In this document: one piece after another, positions 7,629-15,673 of the stretch
Position numbering within the stretch: position 1 is the stretch's first letter
How the letters are laid out: the number at the start of each line of letters is the position of its first letter
DNA from: Candidatus Sabulitectum sp.
Lineage (GTDB): Bacteria > Fermentibacterota > Fermentibacteria > Fermentibacterales > JCC-6
DNA length: 43,031 nt
Assembly (NCBI GenBank): GCA_023145375.1
Contig: JAGLDY010000006.1
Location: 1 to 43,031 of the forward strand
Direction: 5' to 3'
Notes under the pieces: generated by a model
Told to the model about the DNA's origin: nothing
Databases searched by the model: none
Seen by the model: the letters and a program-made list of their open reading frames with translations, nothing else
Translations under genes and position numbers: made by a program

Positions 7629-8152
7629 AGCTGAACCTCCCTTGAAACACCAAAGGTAAGTCTGAATGCGTCTCCCGGTTTTTCTGAAGCCATTATGCTC
7701 TCCAGGTCAAATCCAAGCCCGGCCCGCCAGGGAGAACCAAGGCTGAAATCCCATCTTATCCCGGCTCTCCAGAAGAGATCCCAACTGGCCGGGTCGATAC
7801 CTCCGCCGGAGGATAACTGACTTCTGCAGTATCCGAACCCCGCAACAACACCTGGATTGAATATTACCCCATGTGGACGCAGGTAAAAAGAGGTTGTGAC
7901 CATAGGTTTCAACTGAGTGAATGAGACATTTCCCTGATGGGCATCACCAAAGATTGCTCCTTCAAATCCAAGCCCTGCTCTGAGTTTCTCTGTGAACAGC
8001 CAGTCTCCGTAAAGACCACCGGCAAGTCCGTTGCTGAGGTTCTCACCCCAACCACCTATGGGCGTGCTACCTGCCCCTTCAAAAGCAAAATTGACCGTTC
8101 CAGCCATCAGCGTTGCAACAACCGTCAGGGTAATGATCATGGCCTTGTACAA
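7625..8152 (-). CDS. small outer-membrane beta-barrel protein
   Basis: 175 residues: hydrophobic signal (YKAMIITLTVVATLMAG), then alternating amphipathic strands separated by Gly/Asn turns (GLGFEGAIFG, VVAGFGYCRSQLS, WRAGIRWDFSLG, WRAGLGFDLE). It fits an eight-stranded OmpA/OmpX-like barrel. TTG 8152 is chosen as start because GGAGG lies 4 nt upstream; the ATG at 8140 would be too far away. The stop overlaps the next gene, a lipoprotein, by 4 nt. No specific function recognised. Confidence 0.6.
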   Translation of the reverse strand: MYKAMIITLTVVATLMAGTVNFAFEGAGSTPIGGWGENLSNGLAGGLYGDWLFTEKLRAGLGFEGAIFGDAHQGNVSFTQLKPMVTTSFYLRPHGVIFNPGVVAGFGYCRSQLSSGGGIDPASWDLFWRAGIRWDFSLGSPWRAGLGFDLESIMASEKPGDAFRLTFGVSREVQL

Positions 8153-8160
8153 AATGCCTC

Positions 8161-8922
8161 CTATACTTCAATGTAGGGTAATGCCTGGTAAGGCTTTCCC
8201 GCAAGAACTCTAAATCTTCCTTCGGCGACCTGATCGCCGGCTTTAAGAGCCAGGTCAACTGTGTTGTTCTCTTCGCTTAAATGAGCCGCAACACAAAACT
8301 CCAGACCGGGATGTACCAGCCGCCTGACAGCATCTGCTGCGGCATCATTCGAAAGGTGCCCCTCTTCAGATGCTATCCTCTGTTTCAAAGGCCATGGGTA
8401 AGATCCCTCCCAAAGCATATCAATATCGTGGTTAAATTCAAAGACCAGCCCATGGCATCCCTCCAGCATGGTCTGCACAAGTGGGCTGAATACTCCCATA
8501 TCTGTGGCTATACCCAGCTTACGCCCTCCTGCAGTTACTGTAAAACCGCTGGGATCTCTGGCATCATGTGATATGCTCCAGGGCTCTACGGTAAAATGCC
8601 CGATCTCAACAGTATCACCATTTCTAAAGTACTCAAGACCGTGAAGCTTCTGTCCCGGAAGTTTTGATCCATGGATGGTTCCTTCAGTACCAAAGATCGG
8701 TATCTGCCACTTTCTTGCAAGTATCCCTGCGGCTCTTGAGTGATCGTTGTGCTCATGTGTGAGAAACAGGCCGACGGGGGTTGCTGCAGGTAATCCTGAG
8801 CTTTCAATACGGAGAAGGTGCTGCTTTCCACTTAGACCGGCATCCACAAAGAGCATCTGACCTTTGTACTCAACTGCAAGAGCATTGCCTGAAGACCCGC
8901 TGGCCAGCACTGCAAGGTTCAA
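8161..8922 (-). CDS. MBL-fold metallohydrolase, WalJ/YycJ-like
   Basis: 253 residues. Begins with LAVLASGSSGNA and VDAGLSGKQ, hallmarks of the YycJ/WalJ branch of metallo-beta-lactamase hydrolases, followed by the metal-binding THEHNDH (55-61) and a later SHDARDP and NHDIDMLWEG region with further ligands. Members are related to DNA exonucleases implicated in repair and the coordination of division; exact activity unproven here. TTG start overlaps the upstream glycosidase-like gene's TGA (TTGA). Cytosolic. It lies inside the gpsA-aroB-tatC operon without an evident functional link. Confidence 0.85.
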   Translation of the reverse strand: MNLAVLASGSSGNALAVEYKGQMLFVDAGLSGKQHLLRIESSGLPAATPVGLFLTHEHNDHSRAAGILARKWQIPIFGTEGTIHGSKLPGQKLHGLEYFRNGDTVEIGHFTVEPWSISHDARDPSGFTVTAGGRKLGIATDMGVFSPLVQTMLEGCHGLVFEFNHDIDMLWEGSYPWPLKQRIASEEGHLSNDAAADAVRRLVHPGLEFCVAAHLSEENNTVDLALKAGDQVAEGRFRVLAGKPYQALPYIEV

Positions 8923-10055
8923 GGTAAACTCACTCTGTTGAAGTACGCTGGAGATATGCCGTGTTCAGATGCTCCGGTTCCCCAGCCTCTTCCAAGAGTC
9001 TGTTCAGTCCCTGCAGGCAGAGAATTCAAGCTGAAAACACAAACCCCTCCGGCCCCCAGTGACAGCGCTTCCTGAGCACCTCTAAGGGCATTGGTCACTG
9101 TCTGGTTCCAGACACCTATTCCGTACACAACCTTTTCCGGATGTACCGATGTTGTTGTTGCTGCAAGCTCAAGAGCCCGCTCCGGAGATGAAGTGTATGC
9201 CATGGGGCAGACAAAATCCACAATCCCCTCTGATATCCAGCTCTGCCAGGGACAGGAAAACTCTGAAGCAGCAGAGTAAGGATTGGCCATCACAGCACAT
9301 GAAAGAAGAATTCCAGGGTCCGTGGACCTGAGTGCAGCACGAACAGTAGCGACGGTTTCCGTTACCTGCTGCTGTCTCCAGGTGCTCCACAGCTCAGGGT
9401 CCTCCCCGGGAGAGGAGCCTGTGTCAATCTCAAAAAGCTCAAGCTCACCTGAGGAATAGCCGAAAGAAGAATTGGGATATCTTATGTAATCCAGGTGAAT
9501 TCCCTGTACATTGTAGTTTTCTGCTATCTCAACAGCAATATCGGTGATAAAGTTTCTTACCCCTGGGAAAGCCGGTGAGAGTGTTGCCCCCACAAGACCA
9601 GCAGCTTCCGCCTGCTCCTGGGTATATGACCTTGAACTCCGTCCATTGCTGTGAGAGGTGAACCACTCTGGATGCGTGTGATAAATGTGATCCGGAGACT
9701 CAGGTTCCCAGGGTGCAGACCACACCAGATATGCATTTACCCACGCATGAACCTCCATACCCATGGGTCCTGCTTTCTGTATCACATACTGAAGCGGGTC
9801 CTCAAAACCTGAGAAATTTGCAGGAGGGATAAGATCAGACAGGTAGTAAGCCTCTGCCCTGCCAACCACCTGAACCATTATTCCGTTGGCACCTGCAGCC
9901 TGTGCCCTTGCCAGCAAATCATCAATTTCTTCAGGACTTGAAAGACCATCTCTTACAACCCAGAAGTATCTGCAGTTCTCCTCTCCGCTGGATACGCCTG
10001 TAACAAGGAGCAATACGAAAAGAAAAAGTAACTTGTTTTTATTTGAGTGAAGCAC
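8919..10055 (-). CDS. GHL10 (DUF187)-type glycoside hydrolase-like secreted protein
   Basis: 378 residues if started at GTG 10055, which gives a clear signal peptide (LHSNKNKLLFLFVLLLVTG) and has AAGGAAG upstream; longer readings from TTG 10124 add 23 polar residues that overlap gpsA. The body is a TIM barrel of the GHL10 family: ARAQAAGANGIMVQVVGRA, EVHAWVNAYLVWSAPW, HPEWF, IHLDYIRYP (the family's hallmark) and DFVCPMAYTS. Such proteins act, or are predicted to act, on glycans such as peptidoglycan or polysaccharides. Overlaps the gpsA stop by 17 nt, so translation is probably coupled. Confidence 0.8.
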   Translation of the reverse strand: MLHSNKNKLLFLFVLLLVTGVSSGEENCRYFWVVRDGLSSPEEIDDLLARAQAAGANGIMVQVVGRAEAYYLSDLIPPANFSGFEDPLQYVIQKAGPMGMEVHAWVNAYLVWSAPWEPESPDHIYHTHPEWFTSHSNGRSSRSYTQEQAEAAGLVGATLSPAFPGVRNFITDIAVEIAENYNVQGIHLDYIRYPNSSFGYSSGELELFEIDTGSSPGEDPELWSTWRQQQVTETVATVRAALRSTDPGILLSCAVMANPYSAASEFSCPWQSWISEGIVDFVCPMAYTSSPERALELAATTTSVHPEKVVYGIGVWNQTVTNALRGAQEALSLGAGGVCVFSLNSLPAGTEQTLGRGWGTGASEHGISPAYFNRVSLP

Positions 10056-11010
10056 TGAATTCTTCCTTCTGTGGTCGGAGGAAAAGCTGTCCGATTGCAG
10101 TTCTAAGATCGGTCTCTCCGTCAATAATACTTCGCACCATTGATGTTATGGGAAGTTCCACAGAGAGTGTCTCTGCAAGGGAAAGCATTGCATGTGAAGT
10201 TGGCACTCCCTCGGCCAGGCCGCTCATTTTTTCCTCTCTCACCAGAGATTCACCAAAACTGCGGTTCCTGCTGAATCCTGAGAAGAGAGTAGCTTCGTAA
10301 TCTCCCAGATGTGAAAGGCCGTAAACACTTCTCCAGTCACCTCCCGATGCCTGAACAAGTCTGGCAACCTCCTGGGGAGCGCGAGCCATTAGAGCACCTT
10401 TAAGCCCGCTCATTTTCATACCATCAAGCATACCTGCTGCTATGCCAACTACATTCTTCGCTGCTGCACCGATCTCGCAACCTGTTAGGTCGGTAGAGCG
10501 GTACATTCTTACAAGTGGAGAGCCCATTCGTTCAGTTATTCTTATTGATGCTTCCTCATCAAGAGAGCTTATCAGCATGCAGCCTGGAACACCTGCTACA
10601 AAGTCCTGAGGGTGACCGGGTCCAACCCAGATGCTGACAGAGCGCGGGTGCAATCCTTCCTCTTCTGCAACAACAGAGAGCCGTTTACCTGTGGATAACT
10701 CCAGCCCCTTCATGCAAAGCACAACATCTGTATCTGAAAGGTCATACTCCGCAAGCTGTGCTGCCAGCCCGCGAAAAAGCTGGGCAGGTACCGAGATAAT
10801 TATCTGGTCTGCTTCAAGAGCTTCCTCAATATCCGTTGTCAGTTTTACAGAGTCCGGCAGTGTGAGATATGGGTTTGACCGGTTCTTCATAAGCAGAGCG
10901 AAGTTCTTACTGTCGGATGGCTCCCACCCTGTCACCTGATACCCTTGCTGTGCCGCATACCAGAGATGAAAACTGCCCCATCTTCCACAGCCAAGTACTG
11001 TAATTCTCAT
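10039..11010 (-). CDS. gpsA: NAD(P)H-dependent glycerol-3-phosphate dehydrogenase
   Basis: Reduces dihydroxyacetone phosphate to sn-glycerol 3-phosphate for phospholipid synthesis. Visible are the N-terminal Rossmann motif VLGCGRWG (5-12), the conserved KGLE stretch, VGPGHPQDF, the catalytic-lysine region EIGAAAKNVVGIAAGM and the C-terminal GLSHLGDYEATLFSGFSRNR, a somewhat divergent version of the GLGDL..T....SRN motif. ATG 11010 (MRITVLG) is chosen because AAAGGAG lies upstream; an earlier in-frame start at 11040 would add ten residues without support. First gene of an eight-gene operon and divergent from the propeller lipoprotein gene. Confidence 0.92.
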   Translation of the reverse strand: MRITVLGCGRWGSFHLWYAAQQGYQVTGWEPSDSKNFALLMKNRSNPYLTLPDSVKLTTDIEEALEADQIIISVPAQLFRGLAAQLAEYDLSDTDVVLCMKGLELSTGKRLSVVAEEEGLHPRSVSIWVGPGHPQDFVAGVPGCMLISSLDEEASIRITERMGSPLVRMYRSTDLTGCEIGAAAKNVVGIAAGMLDGMKMSGLKGALMARAPQEVARLVQASGGDWRSVYGLSHLGDYEATLFSGFSRNRSFGESLVREEKMSGLAEGVPTSHAMLSLAETLSVELPITSMVRSIIDGETDLRTAIGQLFLRPQKEEFSASLK

Positions 11011-11061
11011 GCAGAAGGCTCCTTTCCCCGTTCCGTGCAATATAGTATTTTCAGCGTTTTT

Positions 11062-11090
11062 TTGACATTCCGCATTTTACGCAGTAACTT
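11062..11090 (+). promoter_or_regulatory. sigma-70-type promoter of the propeller lipoprotein gene
   Basis: TTGACA (11062-11067), 17 nt, TAACTT (11085-11090). Predicted transcript start is about 25 nt before ATG 11122. It is in the divergent gap with gpsA. Confidence 0.5.
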
Positions 11091-11121
11091 ACACTGGTAA
11101 CCCAATTTGAATGGAGACAAC

Positions 11122-12240
11122 ATGAAGCTGATTATCTTTGCGGTATTCGCACTTCTTCTTCTCTCTTCCTGCGGAAGTGAAGAAGAAGCACTGGTGGAGG
11201 AAGTTAACGAACCTTCATTTCCGGTAGATACCCTTGAAATAACAGGATACATCGGAGAAGAACTTGGTGATTCCACAAACACATTCGGTATTCTTGCAGA
11301 TGCAGAGTACCACACCGATACCGGCAATATTCTCATTCTTGACAATGGCGCTTCCTGCCTCAAGGAATACACCTCGTCCGGGGAGTACATCAGGCAGATA
11401 TCAAGGCAGGGCAGTGGCCCCGGTGAACTATCTTTTGCTTCCCTTGAGTTCTTTCAGATGGGCGGGAATGTTCTTGTTCTGAACATGATGAAGCAGGGAT
11501 ATGTGGTGTTTGATAATTCTCTGAACTTCCTTGAGGAAATACCACTGTGGACGCAGAACCCACCTATGCAGTGCGTGGCTGTTTCTGACAGCGTCTTTGC
11601 CTCTTACAAGCCGGATTTCGATAACAATTCTGAAGAAAGCTTTGTCATGCGCAGACGGATAGTTCTTTATCCGTATGCAGCAGAAGACTACGATCTGGTC
11701 CTGTGGGAAGACTCAACAGAGCTGACACTGAACGATCTTATATCCAACAGTTCCGATCTGATCAACGACTTCTTTCTGGGTATAACCCTGGGCGGCAACA
11801 GTGAATTGATCCTTTTCTCCCTGAAAGAGCCGGAGGATTATACAGTTCATGCCTGGTACCCTGATGGAAGCGAGGCCTTCACCATCACAATGCCTCTTGA
11901 ACCAGTGGAAAAAACTCCCGAAGAGATTGCCGAGGAAAAAGCATACATGGAAGGCTTTTTCAGCCAGATGGGTGCACAGGGCATGGGTGAGTATGTCCCT
12001 GAACCCTACCATGACATGGTAATAAGTGTGGGTATAGGTCCCGACGGAAACATCTGGGTGCAGCGGGGCACCACTCCACAGCCTTTCTTCGACATCTTTG
12101 ACCTGGAAGGCACACTTATCGGCCACAAGGTTTTCCCTGAAACCGGATGGACCTGGCGATTCTCACTGTGTCCTCAGGGTATCCTTGCCTGGGAAGATGA
12201 CCCTGAACTGGGCTTCCAGCAGCTTTTCATGGTTCAGTAA
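11122..12240 (+). CDS. 6-bladed beta-propeller lipoprotein
   Basis: 372 residues from ATG 11122 (MKLIIFAVF) behind GGAG; the reading frame extends five codons upstream to a TTG with no ribosome site. Signal peptide and lipobox LLLSSC (Cys17). The mature protein has NHL/6-bladed-propeller features: YIGEELGDSTNTF, ILILDNGASCLKEYTSSGEY, ISRQGSGPGEL (the conserved G.GPGE turn) and DGNIWVQRGT near the end. Family members are envelope proteins of unknown ligand, common in Bacteroidetes and related phyla. No catalytic residues are evident. Followed by a 268-nt gap. Confidence 0.75.
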   Translation: MKLIIFAVFALLLLSSCGSEEEALVEEVNEPSFPVDTLEITGYIGEELGDSTNTFGILADAEYHTDTGNILILDNGASCLKEYTSSGEYIRQISRQGSGPGELSFASLEFFQMGGNVLVLNMMKQGYVVFDNSLNFLEEIPLWTQNPPMQCVAVSDSVFASYKPDFDNNSEESFVMRRRIVLYPYAAEDYDLVLWEDSTELTLNDLISNSSDLINDFFLGITLGGNSELILFSLKEPEDYTVHAWYPDGSEAFTITMPLEPVEKTPEEIAEEKAYMEGFFSQMGAQGMGEYVPEPYHDMVISVGIGPDGNIWVQRGTTPQPFFDIFDLEGTLIGHKVFPETGWTWRFSLCPQGILAWEDDPELGFQQLFMVQ

Positions 12241-12508
12241 AGACTTAAAAACAGAGGTCAGCATTACCCACTGGCCTCTATCTATCTATCTGATACAGTT
12301 TTATGCGGTTGACTCAACCACGATCACTCGCTATCTTGGCATTTAACGGAGCGTACAGTCTGGATATGCAGTGAATGGTTCTACTGTGTCCCGATTTTCT
12401 TAACCTGCTTCAACCTCTTTTTCATTCGACTGCCTGCCAGCTGCGTCTTTTACATGGGGCTTGTGTCTATCAAACATGTAATGGTCTTATGACTCTGGAG
12501 GTGGGATA
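12241..12508 (+). other. 268-nt intergenic region
   Basis: The longest gene-free stretch of the window. It holds an imperfect hairpin at its left end, a short ATCT microrepeat (12276-12291) and, at the right end, the GGAGGTGGG ribosome site for the esterase. I see no convincing promoter hexamer pair, no tRNA and no small reading frame with a ribosome site. Confidence 0.5.
12253..12279 (+). terminator. weak terminator-like hairpin after the propeller gene
   Basis: AGAGGTCAG and CTGGCCTCT pair over 9 bp with one G-U, with a 9-nt loop. The following sequence (ATCTATCTATCT) is not a proper U-tract, so termination would be weak or factor-assisted. Confidence 0.3.
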
Positions 12509-13771
12509 ATGAGAAAAAGCTTTCTTCTGCTACTTGGTGTAGCAGCACTTGGATACTCTGCGGGAACCTGGGTGGATACAACTTTCATACCACCATCCCT
12601 GGGTTTCGAGAGTCCTGTAATGGTATACCTTCCTGAAGGTTATGACCCTGAAGGAACTATTGACTATCCTGTTATTTACTGGCTGCACGGCTGGGGACAC
12701 CACTACTTTCACAATTTCGCCATGCAGCAAGGTGTCCTGGACAGCCTCATTCTTGCCGATGCGATTGAGCCTGTTATCTGGGTCAAACCGGAAGGAGCCT
12801 GCGAGCCCTACAACGGAAGTATGTGGGTCAATTCCGCCCTGTATGGCAACTTCGGGGACTGCGTGACCAACGATCTTGTCGCCTGGACAGACAGTAGCTT
12901 CTGTACCATCGATAATCGGGATTTCAGGTGTCTGGCAGGGCACTCAATGGGTGCGAGCGGTTCAATGGACCTTGCACTGAGACACCCTGGTGTTTACAAG
13001 GCGGTTGCATCAGACGCAGGTCATCTTGACCTGCTGAAATTGCTGGAGCTTGCAGTTCCGATAGTCATCGGGCAAAGCCCTGAGACGGAACCACCCTACT
13101 CTTACGACTGGGGTAATGGTTTTTATACAGATGGCATGTTTCTTTTCTGCGGAGGCTACTCACCAAACATGGCCAGTCCTCCGTACTATGTGGATTTCAT
13201 CATCGACGGATATGGTGACATCGTGGAAGGCGTTTACGATCAGTGGAAACTTCACAATCCATGCCATCTTGTAAAGGTGGAACCTCCTTCTGCTGACCTG
13301 GGTATCTTCTTCTGTGTCGGAGGTGGAGATGAGTTTCCTCTTGCCTGCTGTGAGAGTTATTCAGATACGCTCTCTTCTGTTGGAGTAGAGCACAGCTTCT
13401 TCGTGGATTCCACAACGGGGCATCCCATATCAAAGATCAGGTTGATCCAGATGATCCTTTTCCTGAACGGCAGGATGCTTGGGATCGATGAGGAATTTCT
13501 AGCCACTCCATCCGCCAGTATCTACCCTGCATCACCTAACCCGTTTACATCATCAACAACGATCTCCTTCCAGTTGCCGGTGGCCTGTAATGTACAACTG
13601 GATGTCTACGATGTATCCGGCAGGATAGTGAAGACTCTTGTGGATGAAGCACTACCAGAGGGCCTGAACCAGACCTTCCTCTCTGACCATGGACTCAAGC
13701 CTGGTGTGTACATTCTCAAGCTAACCACGCCAGGTGGAATTGTCACCGAAAGCTGCTTGCTTCTAAGGTAA
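12509..13771 (+). CDS. secreted alpha/beta-hydrolase esterase with C-terminal sorting-like tail
   Basis: 420 residues behind GGAGGTGGG. Signal peptide (RKSFLLLLGVAALGYSAG). The catalytic domain is esterase-D/feruloyl-esterase-like: VYLPEGYD, PVIYWLHGWG (oxyanion region), GHSMGASG with nucleophile Ser146, and a C-terminal DSTTGHP giving a likely catalytic His. From ~338 onward follows a beta-sandwich tail IYPASPNPF...LDVYDVSGRIVKTL...PGVYILKL, of the type IX secretion/FlgD-like tail family. Substrate unknown; acyl esters of polysaccharides are a family-based guess. Many Cys residues suggest disulfides outside the cell. It ends at a strong terminator. Confidence 0.8.
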   Translation: MRKSFLLLLGVAALGYSAGTWVDTTFIPPSLGFESPVMVYLPEGYDPEGTIDYPVIYWLHGWGHHYFHNFAMQQGVLDSLILADAIEPVIWVKPEGACEPYNGSMWVNSALYGNFGDCVTNDLVAWTDSSFCTIDNRDFRCLAGHSMGASGSMDLALRHPGVYKAVASDAGHLDLLKLLELAVPIVIGQSPETEPPYSYDWGNGFYTDGMFLFCGGYSPNMASPPYYVDFIIDGYGDIVEGVYDQWKLHNPCHLVKVEPPSADLGIFFCVGGGDEFPLACCESYSDTLSSVGVEHSFFVDSTTGHPISKIRLIQMILFLNGRMLGIDEEFLATPSASIYPASPNPFTSSTTISFQLPVACNVQLDVYDVSGRIVKTLVDEALPEGLNQTFLSDHGLKPGVYILKLTTPGGIVTESCLLLR

Positions 13772-13777
13772 TACAGA

Positions 13778-13805
13778 AATGGGGCAGCCGGTTGGCTGCC
13801 CCATT
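13778..13805. terminator. bidirectional hairpin terminator between convergent genes
   Basis: A perfect 12-bp stem (AATGGGGCAGCC / GGCTGCCCCATT) with a GGTT loop lies between the esterase stop and the stop of the FG-GAP gene on the other strand. There is no long T-tract on either side, but the stem is strong and the position between two converging genes supports a shared terminator. Confidence 0.7.
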
Positions 13806-13827
13806 CTTAATAACTGTTACCGGTAAA

Positions 13828-15039
13828 TCAGTCTGTCAGGACCATCCTGCAGGTGGTGATCTCGGTGCCGGTTGCGGCGACAACGGTGTAAACACCTGTG
13901 GCCATTGATCCGGCATCTATGGTTATCATGTTCGATCTCTGTGACAGACCTGCATCCTCTGTGGCAACAAGCCTTCCTGCGGAATCGTAGACCTTAAGTT
14001 CAATGTTTCCACCCTGAGGTGCCTGAACAATGATGTTCAGATCGCCCTGCGCAGGGTTGGCTGCAGGAGTTACTGCAAAACCGGTCTGAACCTGGGCTGT
14101 TGTACCCCGGGCTACTCCAGTGGGGTTGGCCATGAAGACATGGACATAACCGTTATAGTCACTGGCCAGAATATCAGGATACCCGTTCCCGTTCCAGTCA
14201 TCCACCCAGAGCCTGGAACCGGCGTAAAGGTCAAGGGGGCTTCCCGCACTCTGAATGGCTTCGTACCCGCTGAAAGCAGGAGCTGCATCAGAGCCGGTGT
14301 TCTCATAGTAGTAGATCTGAGCATTGCTCTCGCCCATTATGAGATCTTTCTTGCCGTCACCGTTCATGTCGTAGACCTGGGGGCAACAGCGATACCTGTT
14401 GATGTTTGATCCGCTGTTCTGAATGTAAGACCAGGTAGTGATGATCGGGTTTGTTGTGGTTCCCGAATTCAGATAAAGCCGTATCCCCTGTGAGGATGAT
14501 TCATTCCCGATAAGAAGATCAAGAAGACCATCGTTGTTCCAGTCAACAACAACAGGTGCAGAGTTGTTACCAACATCAATAACGGTTCCACTGGCAGCCA
14601 TGTGCCCCTGGGATGTGAGATCGTCAACTCCTGGGCCTGTTCTTTCAAAGTAGGTAACAAAACCGTTCCTGTCTCCCACAATGATATCGTCCATGCCGTC
14701 GCCGTTCCAATCCACAACCTGTGGATTTGTGGCTCCGGTGCATCAACCAGCTGGAAGAGTGATGGTAGTACCATCAGCCTTCAGCGCAGTGTAGCTGTTA
14801 AAAACAGGAGAATCGTTGGTGTTCTCATTCGCATAGAATCGAATGTTGCCGCCTGTGAAGATGCCAAGGACCATATCCTTGTTGTCGTCACCGTTCCAGT
14901 CTGCAATGCAGGGGGCTCCGTAGTAGCCCACATCGATCTGAGTTCCAGCACATTCCATGTAAAAATCCGATTGGTATGTGGGAGCTTGAGCCAGACACAG
15001 CCCCACCGCCACTAAAACCAGAAGAGGAAGAATCTTCAT
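13828..15039 (-). CDS. secreted FG-GAP/VCBS repeat protein with an in-frame UGA at codon 99
   Basis: From ATG 15039 (behind GGAGG) one frame runs to 13828, interrupted only by a TGA at 14743-14745; both sides are in the same frame, so this is not a frameshift. Signal peptide residues 1-18 (MKILPLLVLVAVGLCLAQ). Then five ~60-residue repeats, each with a calcium-loop motif of DWNGDxxxD type, as in FG-GAP/VCBS propellers. The last ~80 residues (from FAVTPAANPAQG) are a type IX-like tail. The UGA falls between repeats 1 and 2 (PAG-UGA-CTG). Three readings: selenocysteine insertion, stop-codon readthrough, or a recent nonsense mutation or base error. Without readthrough only a 98-residue fragment is made. 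Probably extracellular, role unknown. Confidence 0.7.
14709..14727 (-). promoter_or_regulatory. perfect hairpin downstream of the UGA, SECIS-like
   Basis: Minus strand AATCCACA-GGT-TGTGGATT: 8 bp perfect stem, 3-nt loop beginning with G. The loop begins 23 nt after the UGA. Bacterial SECIS elements are described as a short stem-loop close downstream of UGA with G in the first loop positions. The stem also encodes part of NPQVVDW, so it may be a chance result of coding. Confidence 0.35.
14743..14745 (-). other. in-frame UGA codon (possible selenocysteine)
   Basis: Codon 99 of the FG-GAP gene; preceded by GCT GGT and followed by TGC ACC. In repeat 4 the aligned vicinal pair is Cys-Cys (TGT TGC, residues 218-219), so the UGA sits where a sister repeat has Cys. 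UGA is otherwise a normal stop in this window (dinB, DUF72, sirtuin, LolE-like). Confidence 0.4.
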
Positions 15040-15089
15040 CTGAACCTCCTGAGAGAGTGTAACTTGATATTTTTCACGAAACACAATAC

Positions 15090-15118
15090 AGAATAAGTAT
15101 TCTATTGACTGGAGTCAA
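15090..15118 (-). promoter_or_regulatory. promoter of the FG-GAP gene
   Basis: Minus strand TTGACT (15113-15118), 17 nt, TATTCT (15090-15095). The -35 is part of a perfect palindrome ATTGACT-GG-AGTCAAT (15104-15119), and just upstream AATCCCCG/CGGGGATT (8 bp, 22-nt loop) can pair, either as terminator of the preceding barrel gene or as an operator. Confidence 0.5.
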
Positions 15119-15176
15119 TCCCCGATGAACTGAATTATCAGCCGACCGGGGATTCGTCTAAACATGGTCAGGGGCT

Positions 15177-15659
15177 TTAAAAACCGTATCCAATACCTAT
15201 CTGGAAAAACGGAATAAAACGGGAATCATCATCGTTAAAGAAGTAACCGCCACCACCGACAGCCCTGAAGATAAAACCACCATCTGCCGTGTATCTGTAT
15301 CCCCCGGTTGCAGAGACGAATTTTGCTCCGCTGGTGCCTCCGGAAAGTATACTTTCAAACATATCGTCAAACATACCATCGTCATCATCATCGCCATCAT
15401 TATCAGGAACATATCCCAGGCTTCCCATTAATTCAAAAGAATTTACCATTCTGACATAGTTCAATCGGTATTCTGTCCAGAAAACAAATGTTCCTGCTGC
15501 TACTCCGATCTTGTTACTGGCATCTATTGAGTACTCATAAGCCAGTTCCGGGATCAATAATCCCGGGATTCCGGCGGAAACGGTCAGAGCGTGTCTTTTG
15601 AAACCCTCAGCTGCAACCAGGGCAGTAAGGATCAATAGGATAATAAGTGCTTTCTTCAT
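15177..15659 (-). CDS. small outer membrane beta-barrel protein with an acidic loop
   Basis: 160 residues. Signal peptide MKKALIILLILTALVAAEG; then strands such as HALTVSAGIPGLLIPELAYEY and IGVAAGTFVFWTEYRLNYV, and a typical C-terminal strand FFQIGIGYGF ending in Phe, as for Bam-recognised barrels. A loop near residues 86-100 (DNDGDDDDDGMFDDMF) is almost entirely Asp, Gly and Met/Phe and could bind divalent cations. ATG follows AAAGGA. No known subfamily recognised. Confidence 0.6.
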   Translation of the reverse strand: MKKALIILLILTALVAAEGFKRHALTVSAGIPGLLIPELAYEYSIDASNKIGVAAGTFVFWTEYRLNYVRMVNSFELMGSLGYVPDNDGDDDDDGMFDDMFESILSGGTSGAKFVSATGGYRYTADGGFIFRAVGGGGYFFNDDDSRFIPFFQIGIGYGF

Positions 15660-15673
15660 TCAGTTCTTTCCTT

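Noticed and set aside
12276-12291. ATCT tandem repeat as a phase-variable tract
   Set aside because: Only about three and a half units, in an intergenic stretch after a weak hairpin; too short to infer slippage control.
14743-14745. Frameshift in the FG-GAP gene
   Set aside because: The coding frame on both sides of the TGA is identical (15039-14745 and 14745-13828 are multiples of three), so it is a stop codon, not a frameshift.
14602-15015. 137-residue plus-strand frame across the UGA region
   Set aside because: Antisense shadow of the FG-GAP repeats; no motif, no start signal.
13828-15039. Alternative genetic code in which UGA means Trp or Gly
   Set aside because: UGA is used as a normal terminator of many intact genes in this window (dinB, DUF72, sirtuin, C25 peptidase 2, GHL10, LolE-like), and Trp is read by TGG throughout.
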